64,000 nucleotides of DNA from Acanthacorydalis orientalis (lineage: Eukaryota > Arthropoda > Insecta > Megaloptera > Corydalidae). Positions within the stretch are counted from its first letter, which is position 1, and every line of letters begins with the position of its first letter. The position numbers were made by a program, and so were the translations under genes. The stretch spans positions 10,115,000-10,178,999 of the forward strand of contig CM068316.1 in assembly GCA_034766995.1 (NCBI GenBank), written 5' to 3'. Positions 25,745 through 36,273 of this stretch are shown here, in pieces. The notes under the pieces are model-generated. The model did no database searches. It saw nothing but the letters and a program-made list of their open reading frames with translations, and was not told where the DNA came from.

Positions 25745-26262
25745 TAAGACATGAGGAGAGAGAGGATAGCTCATGCAGAGCGAGTAAATAGCTTGGTTAA
25801 CATTGTCACTAATAGATATTACTGTTGCACAATCTCAGCTATTTAGTGTGACGGTGACAACAGCTGGTGAATTCTGCGCTGCTAAGTGTAAAATGGAAGA
25901 CAGAAAAACAATTATAATTGTAGCAATTTACATTTCTCCGAGACAAAAAAAGGATAATATAATCTACTTTATACACCGTTCATTATTACCGTACTCTCAT
26001 AGAGGTGTAGTGTTCCTTGACAATGGAGAGGATAACTACCAATGATTCTCAGTGTGGGTTTTAATGTCAATATCGTGTCGGAAGATTCATTACCACTTGT
26101 TAATTTTCTACGTGAAAAACTTAATTTAATTATGAATACTCATCCCATAATTGCAATGACAAAGCCAGGTACTGCTATAAATGTTGTCTTTTCGAGATAT
26201 CTTCAAATCATACATTTCATATTTCTATTATTATAGGCTCATAATGTCAGTTATACCAATTG
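25745..26262 (+). pseudogene. EEP endonuclease-domain pseudogene
   Basis: Two ORF segments in different frames (25803-26045 and 26042-26236) together read as the C-terminal part of an endonuclease/exonuclease/phosphatase domain. The first has TIIIVAIYISPRQKKDNI and FLDNGED. After a frameshift at about 26040 the second has MILSVGFNVNIVSED, then LVNFLREKLNLIMNTHPIIA and VVFSRYLQ. The GFNVN block sits where the family normally has GDFN with a catalytic Asp, which is lost here. FSRYLQ sits where IDAVFSR-type sequence is usual. Such domains occur in LINE retrotransposons and, with a Helitron/PIF1 helicase, in Helentron-like elements; I favour the latter from recalled similarity only. It lies about 300 bp after the Tc1-like fragment, with no sign that the two are one unit. 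Confidence 0.6.
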
Positions 26263-26559
26263 AATCCCCACTAAAAGAAATCATGAAAGTTGCTGAAATA
26301 TAATAAAAAAGTTGTTAATTTTCTAATTCAATTCTTATTGTTTTATTTTAACTGTCTTCCTATTATATTAAATTCCACGTTTTGTCGTCTCTCCTATACT
26401 GATTCTTAAAATAACAATAAACAAAAAGGAAACTAATCATTTATCATGCATGATGGTATGTTCTTAAAACTCTACATTTCAACCAACGGCAGAGAAATTT
26501 CACTACTTGCGCGTGTACTGTGTTACATATATCCTTTTTTTTGTTTATTGAATATATGA

Positions 26560-26600
<41 letters not shown>

Positions 26601-28436
26601 TATATATACATATACATATACATATTATAAAATACTTAATTAAATCATTAAAAAATCTCACAAATAAGTATATAATCATCTTTCATTTTTTAACAAGTAT
26701 TTTTATTATTGAGATTAGAATTCATCGTAATCATCATGAATTTCTTTAGTAGAATATTAAAAAATGATTTCTTCTTGGTCTATTCAGATTCCAATTCTAG
26801 AAAGCATCAGATTATTCTCAAAGTATTTGCAATTTTTGAAGGTTAATTTAATTAATATTTTCATAAAAATAATTAATTTTGACATGTGAAAATATGTATT
26901 CAATAATAACAAATTATCAAATACATTAAAAAATATAAACTTATATATATATATATATATATTAAGATAAAAAAAGTATTCTTTTTGTTATTGTTGAAAT
27001 TTCTCTTATGGTAGTTTGAAAAGCGACACTTGATAACCGTGATGATACCAAATAAATGGTGACGCACCATCATAGAAATTTACTAAACTTATCAAACAAC
27101 CCTCGCAATAATAATGATGAATTAATCATTTAAAAAAATTGTTACTAAATTAGTAATTTATTTCAAATAGAATGAAACAATGATATATTTGATAGCTTCG
27201 TCATATGAACAATGAGCTTGAAAATCCAATGAAAAAGTCTTGTTTAAACATTTTTCCAGAATATTTGTATAATATATATATATATATAGAATACTTTTTA
27301 AAATAACATAAAACTTATGAGTTATTTATATACTAACTTCATTTATTCGTTACTAAATAAATAGTTTTATTTTGCAGAATCGTCATCTCCTTTGAAATAA
27401 TCTTAATTCATATTTCATTGTCGTCTTTTTCATAAACTGTCAATTACCGTAAAGTCGTGAATTGAAATCAACGGAATACTGAACGATTAAATTTTAATTT
27501 AATTTCAGTGATACTACGACGACAAAGTTTTCGTTATCTACATATCTTGACAGTTCTGACATAAAATAATATCAACCGAATACCTAATGTGTCAGTATTA
27601 AATACGACCGGCCATAAATTTATGAGCTTTTGCGCAGATGACGCTTATTGTCTAAATTATACAGCGTTTTATGTAAAACGTACCATCCTACTTTATCTCA
27701 CACCGACAGTGCGTTCAACAGTTTATGTTTTAAGTGCGATTTAAGGAATGTAGATGAGCGCATTAGGTGACCACAGAAAGACATTACCATCACAGATGAT
27801 AAATTAATGTACTAATATCCTTTACCAAAATCATTGCAAGGAATTTATTCAGTTAGTTGAAATTTATACGAGATTACAACTTCGATAAAGCTTACGTGTT
27901 TAGTAGTAAGAAGGTGAAAGTAATCAGGAAAGTGTCAGTGAACGACGTAAAACTTTTATGTTATAGGAAAATTAATTTATTTATATGAAATTTTATAACG
28001 TTCTGTATAATAAATGGATGTGAGTAGATCGTAAAAATCTCAAGAAAAATAATTTTCACGTCAGAATATTTTCTCGAGTGACTGTTGAAATATAACACAT
28101 TATCTTTATGTAAGGTTAGAGGTTTAACAGTGTGCTTCTTGTAGCAGAATTGTATATTTTATGGTCACAGTATGCGACCAAGTGTTCATGAGTTATTTCG
28201 TACTTTCATTTTTTTAACAACGTCACATTCATACTGACAATAGAGAGCATTCATATATATTGTATATATATATATATACATGTATGTAATATATTATGAA
28301 AATAGATATAAAATAAAAATTTTTATTAAAAATATCTGTATTATTCTCCATTCATAAATTATTACGTTTTTATTATCATTAACTCGAACATTATTACACA
28401 ATGTAACAATACACATCCAAAAATATACATACACAC

Positions 28437-28472
<36 letters not shown>

Positions 28473-28860
28473 TATGAAAAATATATTATAAAAAAGAAGT
28501 TATGTTAGCACTGTTTATCTATATTGAAATATTTTTCAAAGCTCTGTTTTCATTACTTGAACAATAAAAAGAGTGATTCCATTTTAAAAATTAAAAAATA
28601 ATAAGTAAGTTAAATATTCTAAGAATAATTATTTAATGTAGTAATCTATGTTCAAGGATAAATATTTTTATTAAAAAAATGACATCTTGTATCTAAATTA
28701 AATTTTCTAGAAAAAAAATATGACAGAAGGATAGAAACATTTATTTAATTTAAAAAATATTTTTATTGAAACGAAATTGTATATAAGTAGTATCGTCTCA
28801 AATATTAAATTATATCAAAATTATCAAAATAAACATTGTTTAAAAACTTAAATTACATAA
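26263..28860. other. Non-coding DNA with several (AT)n tracts
   Basis: Microsatellites lie at 26562-26625 (AT with ACAC and ACAT interruptions), 26942-26963, 27271-27289 and 28262-28277. The stretch 27590-27960 is less AT-rich and has CpG sites but no long ORF or repeat partner. No gene assigned. Confidence 0.55.
28427..28471. repeat. Palindromic (AC)n-(AT)n-(GT)n microsatellite
   Basis: ACACAC, then an AT run, then GTGTGTGTGT: a compound array that is self-complementary from end to end and could extrude as a hairpin. Confidence 0.9.
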
Positions 28861-29046
28861 AGTATAGAAGAGGAAGATGATGATGATACTTCGGGTTTAT
28901 GTGGGGCTAGGGCGTGTCGACAAATGGTCTTTAGTGTAGGCGAAGAAAATGTAGAAAAAGTGAAGTTAATGAGTACAAAAATTGTTTTTACATATGAGAA
29001 TAGAGATATTTTAAAACAGATAGACAAAGAGATTTTTAAAATTTGA
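28861..29046 (+). other. Short open acidic frame, unidentified
   Basis: Stop-to-stop open frame of 61 codons, closing with TGA at 29044-29046. The protein begins SIEEEDDDDTSGLCGARACR, continues QMVFSVGEENVEKVKLMSTK and ends with a Lys/Glu/Ile-rich tail. Unlike the AT-driven ORFs elsewhere it uses GC-containing codons (Gly, Ala, Arg, Cys, Val) and has a run of acidic residues, so it could be an exon, a processed fragment or a domesticated piece. There is no initiating Met before residue 22 and no convincing 3' splice acceptor (the preceding sequence lacks a pyrimidine tract). I do not recognise the sequence. It may be chance. Confidence 0.25.
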
Positions 29047-29114
29047 AATAATGTACTTTCGATTCTTATTCAAAATTATTTAATAATAATTTATTGAAAC
29101 AAATGTTATCATCA

Positions 29115-29116
<2 letters not shown>

Positions 29117-29180
<64 letters not shown>
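29117..29180. repeat. (ACAT)n-(AT)n microsatellite
   Basis: Three ATAC/ACAT units, then about 55 bp of AT. Confidence 0.95.
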
Positions 29181-29182
<2 letters not shown>

Positions 29183-30050
29183 TTATGTTTGTACATAAAA
29201 TTTAATTTAATTTTTTGATCAACTTTCTTCTAATATGAAAAATTAAATGAGTTTATATTCAACAACCATTTGTTTTCATTCTTAAGGTTATTTAACATTA
29301 TTATTATTATATATATAAGAATAAATATATATATATAAGAAAAAAGAAATTGTTTTTTCAAAAAAAAAAAAAACGATTTATTAATAACAAATCGATAACC
29401 CGCTTAACTGTTTAATCTTACAAATCTAAACGATAAATCACCCCAAAGAAAGTATTTTACATAGAACCATTTATCATCATTGCGATATTTATGTAATCTA
29501 TAGAGAATTATATAACGTAATCGTCCCTGCAAAATAAATAACATTGAATTTGTTATTATAACGACGACATTTCATTACTCATGGGAATCTCGAACTGTGC
29601 CCACAGATATAAAAAATGAACAGATATACAAATGATGCGAGAATGGAAGATTCACAAGTAACGTTTATTTATTATTTTTTTCAGTGACGACAAAAATAGA
29701 GAAAGAACTTTTATCATTCTGTGAAATAGATTGTTACGAAAATATTTATTTTGTGTAAATGCAAACAAGGGTGCGTTTTTATGAACAAATGAAATTGATC
29801 AGTACCTCTGTTAAGTTCTTTTTTTTGTACGAGTATTCTGTTTCATTTGAATATTTCAGTTACGAAATCATCCACGGAAAATGACATTCAAACATAAACC
29901 GTTTGTTTGTAAAACATAATGGACACGTATTTTCATTCTTACTATGAAATTGAAAAAATATCGACATTTGGTTTGATGTTTAATGTGTCATTGACCCATG
30001 TTAAAATGATAATTTTCATAATGTTATACTCAACATATTAGTGTGTGTAT

Positions 30051-30108
<58 letters not shown>

Positions 30109-30662
30109 AATGGACAAAAACTTTTTATTTAGTTAAATATTTAATTTTTTGCATATGGAATCAAATTAATATATTAATTCTTTAATAAAATTAACATATC
30201 ATCTAACCGATTTCTTAAATGCAATAGATGCAAATATATATAAAAAAGATAATAATATGGATAACAATATACTTATGAGATACAAGGAAATAGTACGAAA
30301 ATAGCTGCATAAAGACAAATGGTTAATTATTGCTTAAAAATACTTTGTATGTCGATTAGAAAAAAGTATAGAATACTTACAGGATGCCCGCCAAAGTGTG
30401 AGTGAAAACAGAAATAATCTTTTAAAAGAACGAGACAAAAACATCTTCAATGTAATAAACAATAAAAATAAGCATTTATGTTAATTAAAGCAACGATCTA
30501 GAAAAATATAAAGTATCTAAATAATTAGACTATCTTTTTCTAATTAACATTTACTCAAAGTACTTTGATGTTTGTCAGTTTTGATAGTTTAGTGAATGGG
30601 ATTTTCATATGAATAATTCCTTATTAAAAAATGAAGTATAACAAAGATTAAGTTCGAAACCA
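29181..30662. other. Non-coding DNA
   Basis: No ORF or transposon recognised apart from the compound microsatellite listed at 30041. The stretch 29470-29990 is somewhat less AT-rich. Confidence 0.6.
30041..30110. repeat. (GT)4-(AC)n-(AT)n compound microsatellite
   Basis: GTGTGTGTAT is followed directly by ACACACACACACACAC and then AT. The GT and AC blocks are complementary and face each other, giving a perfect small palindrome at the left end. Confidence 0.9.
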
Positions 30663-30672
30663 TATATATAAA

Positions 30673-30703
<31 letters not shown>

Positions 30704-30704
30704 A

Positions 30705-30750
<46 letters not shown>
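30663..30750. repeat. Interrupted (AT)n left of the LINE tail
   Basis: AT runs separated by AAATATATACAT interruptions, ending about 20 bp before the first recognisable LINE codon. Confidence 0.9.
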
Positions 30751-30758
<8 letters not shown>

Positions 30759-30771
30759 TAAAAATCCCACT

Positions 30772-31227
30772 CTAAAGAAAAAAGTATTTGATCAATGTAT
30801 TCTACCAGTCCTTGCCTACGGCAGCGAAAAATGGGTGTTTAACGCCAAATCATTCATACTCCCAACAACACAGAGAAGTACGGAAAGATGCATGTTAGGA
30901 ATAACAAGAAGAAATAGGATAAGAACAGAATGGATACGAAAATAGACAGGAGTCACAGATGTAATAAGAAGAGTGAAGAATCTGAAATGGAAATGAGTGG
31001 GACATATTGCAAAAAGAAAAGACAACCGATGAACAATAGAAATTATTAACTAGGATCCAAGTAATACAAAGAGACCAAGAAAGAGACCAACGAACAAGTG
31101 GGATAAGGAAATTAAAATTTTTATTAGAAATCAGTCGAAGAGAGGTATTAAATCGTACAAAATGTAAAATCATGGAAAACGCATTTATCCTGCAGTAGAT
31201 TGACAAAAGCTAATGATAATGATAATG

Positions 31228-31233
<6 letters not shown>
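30772..31233 (+). mobile_element. RTE-type LINE 3' end (5'-truncated, decayed)
   Basis: One frame from 30772 to the stop at 31201-31203 reads as the C-terminal tail of a non-LTR reverse transcriptase ORF2. It opens LKKKVFDQCILPVLAYGSEK, continues TTQRSTERCMLGITRRNRIR and TGVTDVIRRVKNLKWK, then VGHIAK and KRPRKRPTNKWDKEI. This order (VF.QC.LPVL.YG.E.W, then ERCMLGIT, RIRN.WIR..TGV.D, KW.WAGHVAR, RGRPP.RW.D) is typical of RTE-clade LINEs (family knowledge). The frame keeps its register throughout and is interrupted by in-frame stops: 30946-30948 (after WIRK), 30994-30996 (after LKWK), 31030-31032 (after DNR), 31051-31053 (after IIN) and one near the end (31165-31167). Three of these stand where the family has Trp. 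A 3' tail of about four (GATAAT)-type units at 31210-31233 fits the simple-repeat tails of RTE elements. The minus-strand ORFs here are shadows. Confidence 0.85.
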
Positions 31234-31273
<40 letters not shown>

Positions 31274-31297
31274 CTTATATATATATATATATATACA

Positions 31298-31340
<43 letters not shown>
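31234..31340. repeat. Long interrupted (AT)n after the LINE tail
   Basis: AT blocks separated by TTTATATATATACT-type interruptions. It begins directly at the end of the GATAAT tail and may have grown from it. Confidence 0.9.
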
Positions 31341-31345
<5 letters not shown>

Positions 31346-32214
31346 CATGAGTGTGTAATTAACCTTCATTTTAAACTTCCACTTTATATCTAGTTAATAT
31401 TTGTAAAAAAATAAAACCATACGTTTTATTACTTTCTACATGAAACTTCTAAATAATAGTTACAACAAATCAATGATCGTTATTCTAATAGAATCTGTTC
31501 TTATCTTCTATTAAAAGATACTGAACAAGTGAAAAATATGTAATAGAAATAATTTTGTTTCATGATAATATTCAATGTGAACTGAATTTCGAAATTCTTT
31601 TTAAAAATTATAACAAATGTTATAATAGATGTTGAAAAATTATTAAGTATGTGATTATAAATAGACAGAAGAATACTGATATAAGAAATATAACCTTAGC
31701 TTAATTCTGAAATGTTTACATCTAAATGAAAATATTAAAAAAACAGACTTTTGAATAATAGAATTCGGATGAGAAATAATTTTTAATAGTAAATAATATT
31801 TTAAAAAAAATTGGAACAGTTTACACGGTTTACTTAAAATCAAAAAATTGATATAAAAATTGCTAAAATCAGAATAACTGTAAAAGAATGATTAAATATT
31901 TTAGTTAAACAAACTTTAAGAAAAATTTTTAAGCAACATTAACGTGTTATCATGTGCTTAAACCTAATAAATCTATTGTCTGTTTACTACCTCGTTAACA
32001 TATGCAGGTATATAAACAGAGCCATAAACGTATTTTTATATTTAATTACTTAACCATTACATGCAACATAACTACGTTGTATATCCAAAGTTAATTTTAC
32101 AGGTGCACGAAAGACTAGGTAAAAAAAGAAATCCCGTGGGAGATTACGACACACCCAACGTAGTCTGGATGGCACGTTTAATCCTACACACAATTATTAC
32201 ATTTTAAGCTCATT
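31341..32214. other. AT-rich non-coding DNA
   Basis: No ORF beyond a 62-codon AT-driven one on the minus strand near 31655-31843. No repeat recognised. Confidence 0.6.
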
Positions 32215-32390
32215 AAACGTACAGCGCAGACATCTAACGGTAAGTCACGGCAAACAATACGTGTCGCATTCAGTTCCGCTACCTGACAACGAAGCGCCAG
32301 TAGTCGACACGTTTAGTGTGTCGTTACGTCGAGAACAGCGCTACATGACACCCGTTCATGCAGTGAGCTTTGTTTGAAAGCTCGAGAAAA
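32215..32390. other. CpG-dense patch, possible promoter or CpG island
   Basis: About 175 bp with close to twenty CpG dinucleotides, in a window where CpG is otherwise sparse. It contains ACGTACAGCGCAG, GACACG and GTCGTTACGTCGAG, plus a small inverted pair AGCTTTGTTTGAAAGCT near 32368. There is no TATA box in a convincing position and no ORF of coding character: the 74-codon ORF starting at 32374 soon runs into the (AT)n array. It may be a regulatory element, the end of an unrecognised transposon, or recently inserted sequence not yet depleted of CpG. Confidence 0.35.
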
Positions 32391-32446
32391 TGTTCTTTTT
32401 TGTCCGTTGTCATCAACAATGAGAACTGAAGGAATTTTATGCTTTG

Positions 32447-32448
<2 letters not shown>

Positions 32449-32540
<92 letters not shown>
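32449..32540. repeat. (TA)n-(GA)n compound microsatellite
   Basis: About 70 bp of TA with one GTAT interruption, followed by ten GA units to 32540. Confidence 0.95.
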
Positions 32541-32692
32541 TAAATATATATTTATATATAATATTTTTTTTAAAACATCATCTACTAACATTTACTAATT
32601 TCCGAGTTCCATTAAAACTCAATTAATAATAGTTTTGACCTTACTTATTATTGAATTACTAACTAATTACAATAATTTGTATAGAAAATTCG

Positions 32693-32693
<1 letters not shown>

Positions 32694-32732
<39 letters not shown>
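32694..32732. repeat. (AT)n microsatellite
   Basis: Uninterrupted AT run. Confidence 0.9.
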
Positions 32733-32736
<4 letters not shown>

Positions 32737-33159
32737 TAGCTTTTTACTACTTAATAAACATCGTGTAAGATTATCTGAAGTTGTTGTTAGCATGAGGTTC
32801 CAGACATTAGTCATTAATGTTTTAACTATAGAGCTATCATAAGAGTATAATGTACATAAATAAGGCTAATAGTCTAGAAGAACGTTAGCAGCCAATAAAT
32901 AATGCAGGCAAAATTCTGAAGCACTGCATATTTTTAGTTAACTGTATGAAACTAGAAATTTTAAATAAAGTGATTACAGGTGTTAGTTATTATGTTTATA
33001 AAAACAATAAATAATTTTTGGCATTTTAATTTGAAAAAATAATCGAAACAAACTAAAAGATATTTAGAAATTCTGAGAGTATAACTTATTATTAAACAAG
33101 AAATGCCTTATATAAAAAAGTATAATTTGTTGTGCTGGTTGTTTTTTTTTGGATCACTT

Positions 33160-33345
33160 GAGTTTCTGTGTTTCGCTACTAGTTTCGGCACGTGTATCAT
33201 CTTTGGGCAGATTTTAGAGACTGTAACTTTTTAAAATATATCTGAAGGTAACACACATGCTGAAGCAAGTAGTTTAGTACAGAAAGTCGGGCGATCCAAA
33301 AACAAGAAAAAGCACCAGGCCAACGCATCAATGGGATCACAGGTA
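33160..33345 (+). repeat. Dispersed repeat family, copy A
   Basis: Starts GAGTTTCTGTGTTTCGCTAC, then TAGTTTCGGCACGTGTATCA and CAGATTTTAGAGACT. This leading block matches the arms of the 11.6 kb foldback element, and the whole unit aligns with 49874-50053, ending in AACGCATCAATGGG against ACACATCAACTGG in the other copy. Immediately after the unit is CACAGGTAAGA, a good match to a splice-donor consensus. No ORF. Class unknown: a non-autonomous DNA element or SINE-like repeat. Confidence 0.65.
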
Positions 33346-35181
33346 AGAAAACATACAGTTATAGATTTAAATTTCTAGTTAGTAATTAAAAATATATTTC
33401 GTCAATTAGATATATAAAATACAGACTTATATATGTTACCTGCCAAGATATATAATTTTAAATTAAAATTGTTATGTTGTGAAATTATCACTTTATACAG
33501 TAGACTTTTTATTTGTTATGAAAAATTAAATCGGATTCCTTTAATGTCCTTATTTAAGTAAGATTTTTTTTATATTCTGGTCTTAATAAAAATAAGTACA
33601 ATAAATAATTTTGTACATATTTTTTATTTTTTTTTCAAATAGAACACTTATATAATAGATTCAAACAGTTAAGGAAATTGAAATGAAAACATTTATAGTT
33701 TACTATATTTAAGTTTTGATATATTAAAAAAAAATATAAGTATTCATCTTTCCATTTATCATAATAAACATGAATTATTTAATTTTTTCATATTATTACA
33801 CTTACTGAACGATTGTAATTTGAATTAACTTCAATTGTCCTATTATTTTTTGAAGAAAAATAATTTATATCAGATTTTGATTAAAAATAAAATTCATATA
33901 AATTTCAAAGGTATAATTACGTCAAATAACAAAAAAATATATTACTAAAATATGATAAAAAAATTTATGTAGAAAAAATATTACGGTTTTTAATCAAGTT
34001 TTATTTATTGCTTCAAAAAACTCTAATTTATTTTTTAAACAAGTAAAATGTAGATAAGTCGATAGAAATAATTATGATATATGATCTGTATCTAAATAAT
34101 TTATATTAAATTACTTAATTCATTAATAACGATATGATTTTCAATTATTTTTTCAAATAGAATAACATTATCAACCGAATTATAATAAAAATATTCAAAA
34201 TGAAATAAATATTGTAATTTAAGAAAAGTTATTTAGAGATAATTTGAATTTCTACTGAACGTTTTTCAATTAATTGACAATTTCTTAAATATCTATTTCA
34301 AGCGAGTTGAATGATTAAAAGCTTTTTTAATATAACTAAAAAAATAGCCTATAAATGTATTTAATTTTTTGACATTTGCGACTGTAAGTTTTAATTATTT
34401 AATAATAGATTACTTTAATTTCAATAACAGAAATTAAAACACTGTATTCGTTTAATGTAAAGTCTAATCCTATAGTACAGCTTATCTCGTCTGAAATAAA
34501 TATTAATTTAAAAATACAGTTTATAAGTGTTTTATTCGAATGTGCTTATAAATGATTTTATTACACTGAAACACTTTGTCGCGTGTTAAAATGTCATTTC
34601 TAACTTGAGATATTATTGTATCAAAAAGTTTACCTAAAACTTTGTCGAAACAAACGAGAAATTTAATCAGATATACCTTTATATATATATATATATATAA
34701 AGGGTTAGAAAAATAGAGGAAAAAAGCACTTTATCCTATCAGCTTTATAGTTCAAAACGAGGATTAGAGATAACATAAATATTCCACTGATTTTCAGTAC
34801 GAATATCGTATAGATCTATTACCTACATTTTTCTTGTTGGTTGAAGATTAATGTTAATCAAGCTGTAGGAGATTTCGCCCACATTTTTCAAGAAAATGTC
34901 ATGTTGAAAAGTTCAAACGGTATGAGTGTTTCATGAAGAGTTCAAAAGTATTCTTTGTGAATGTAAAATATTTTCGTTATTGTCGATTTATTTATTTTTT
35001 GGGAAATATTAATAAATGTTTTAATAGAACTTTTTTTATTTAAAAATTAAATGTTTTATTTTAAATACGATCATATTATTTAGTATATAAAAAAATTTAT
35101 CATAAAATATTTATTTATTCATATTCAAAAGTTTATGTCTTTATAATTTATATTTATAAAATGTGTTAATATTAAGAAATT

Positions 35182-35229
<48 letters not shown>

Positions 35230-35435
35230 TACATAATAAAAATGACTGTTTTTGACTTTTGAAGTAGTAATAATTCAATTTATTAATAAATAATTATTGT
35301 AATAAAACTCATCATTGTTAATATTTTTGCTGAAAATATTTCTGTCATATTTATCTTATTAATACATGTGTATATTGTATTTTCATAGAAAATTATAATT
35401 TTTTAACTAAATTTTCACGCAGTTTCTTGGTGTAA
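33346..35435. other. AT-rich, low-complexity non-coding DNA
   Basis: No gene or repeat partner seen. Between 33560 and 34560 the sequence is very AT-rich with many A and T homopolymers. Short (AT)n tracts lie at 34681-34699 and 35187-35225. Confidence 0.6.
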
Positions 35436-36012
35436 TTAGATTCGTAGGAAAATAATTGCGGTTTTTGATTTCTGAATTCAATTCTAACCCTATTTTTTTC
35501 AATAAAAGTGTCATTTAATCGTGTTCATGTTAATATTATTTCAAAATATATTTTCGGTCTGCATTTTGGTAACATTGTCTTTGGTTTTATTTTTAATTTG
35601 GTTACGAATTTGACTATTGAGTTAAAAATGGAAAAGAATCAAATAAAAGCAATTTTTTGTATGAGTTCAAAGCGGGCGGTAAAGTTACAGAGACTGCTCG
35701 TAAACTAAATATGCTTTTAGTATGGGTACTGTAAGGAACGTACGGTGCAATTGTGGTTCTAAAAATTTCGTGCTGAGGACAACAGCCTTGAAGATGAAGA
35801 AGGTCGCGGGCATCCTTTTTTTAGTTCATTGACAAAGTAAAGGCCTTAGTTGAATCAGAACCTTGCATAAAAATTAGAGAGCTTGCACAAAAGTTAGGCG
35901 TTAGTCATTTAACAGATCAAGACTACTTAGAATAGCTAGGAAAACAAAAAAAAGAGAAAAATGTATGTGAATTTGAAGATCGTAAACGGAAATTATCTTT
36001 CTCACAACCTAA
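35436..36012 (+). mobile_element. Mariner deletion derivative, copy 5
   Basis: The left end TTAGATTCGTAGGAAAATAA followed by TTGCGGTTTTTG keeps the family terminus apart from its first bases. The right end closes TCTCACAACCTAATA. ATG at 35629 opens MEKNQIKAIFCMSSKRAV, frameshifting after the sixth codon or so relative to the family. Later frames keep TAR-, ERTVQ- and NSLEDEEGRG-like codons, then ELAQKLGVSHLTD, then LRIARKTKKREKC and the jump to the 3' terminus. It therefore shows the full internal-deletion junction that copies 1 and 2 have partly lost. The open frame at 35508-35708 spans leader and N-terminus and is not a gene. Confidence 0.88.
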
Positions 36013-36239
36013 TAATTACTTTAAAATCATTTAACTTGTTTTAGACCAACGTTTTTAACCTTTAAAGGAAATTCTGCCTTCATTTATTAAATTATTTATT
36101 ATTATACTATGAAGGGTGTGTATTATATACTTGATTATTAAGAAAAAATATCATTTTTTAATTTTTAAACTCAAGCAAACACTTCATTATTTTTTTATAT
36201 ATAAAATGCGAACAAAAAAATAAATTAGAAATAAATACA

Positions 36240-36273
<34 letters not shown>

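Noticed and set aside
30816..31206. Minus-strand ORFs of 69 and 103 codons
   Set aside because: They lie antisense to a recognisable LINE coding frame and are shadows of it.
33330..33345. Exon ending at CACAG|GTAAGA
   Set aside because: The donor match is good, but it lies at the edge of a dispersed repeat, no acceptor or open frame is evident, and the other repeat copy lacks it.
33160..33345. LINE tail similarity (RPTHQWD-like codons)
   Set aside because: A few residues in one frame resemble RGRPPTRW, but upstream codons do not match any reverse-transcriptase tail and the other copy does not support it.
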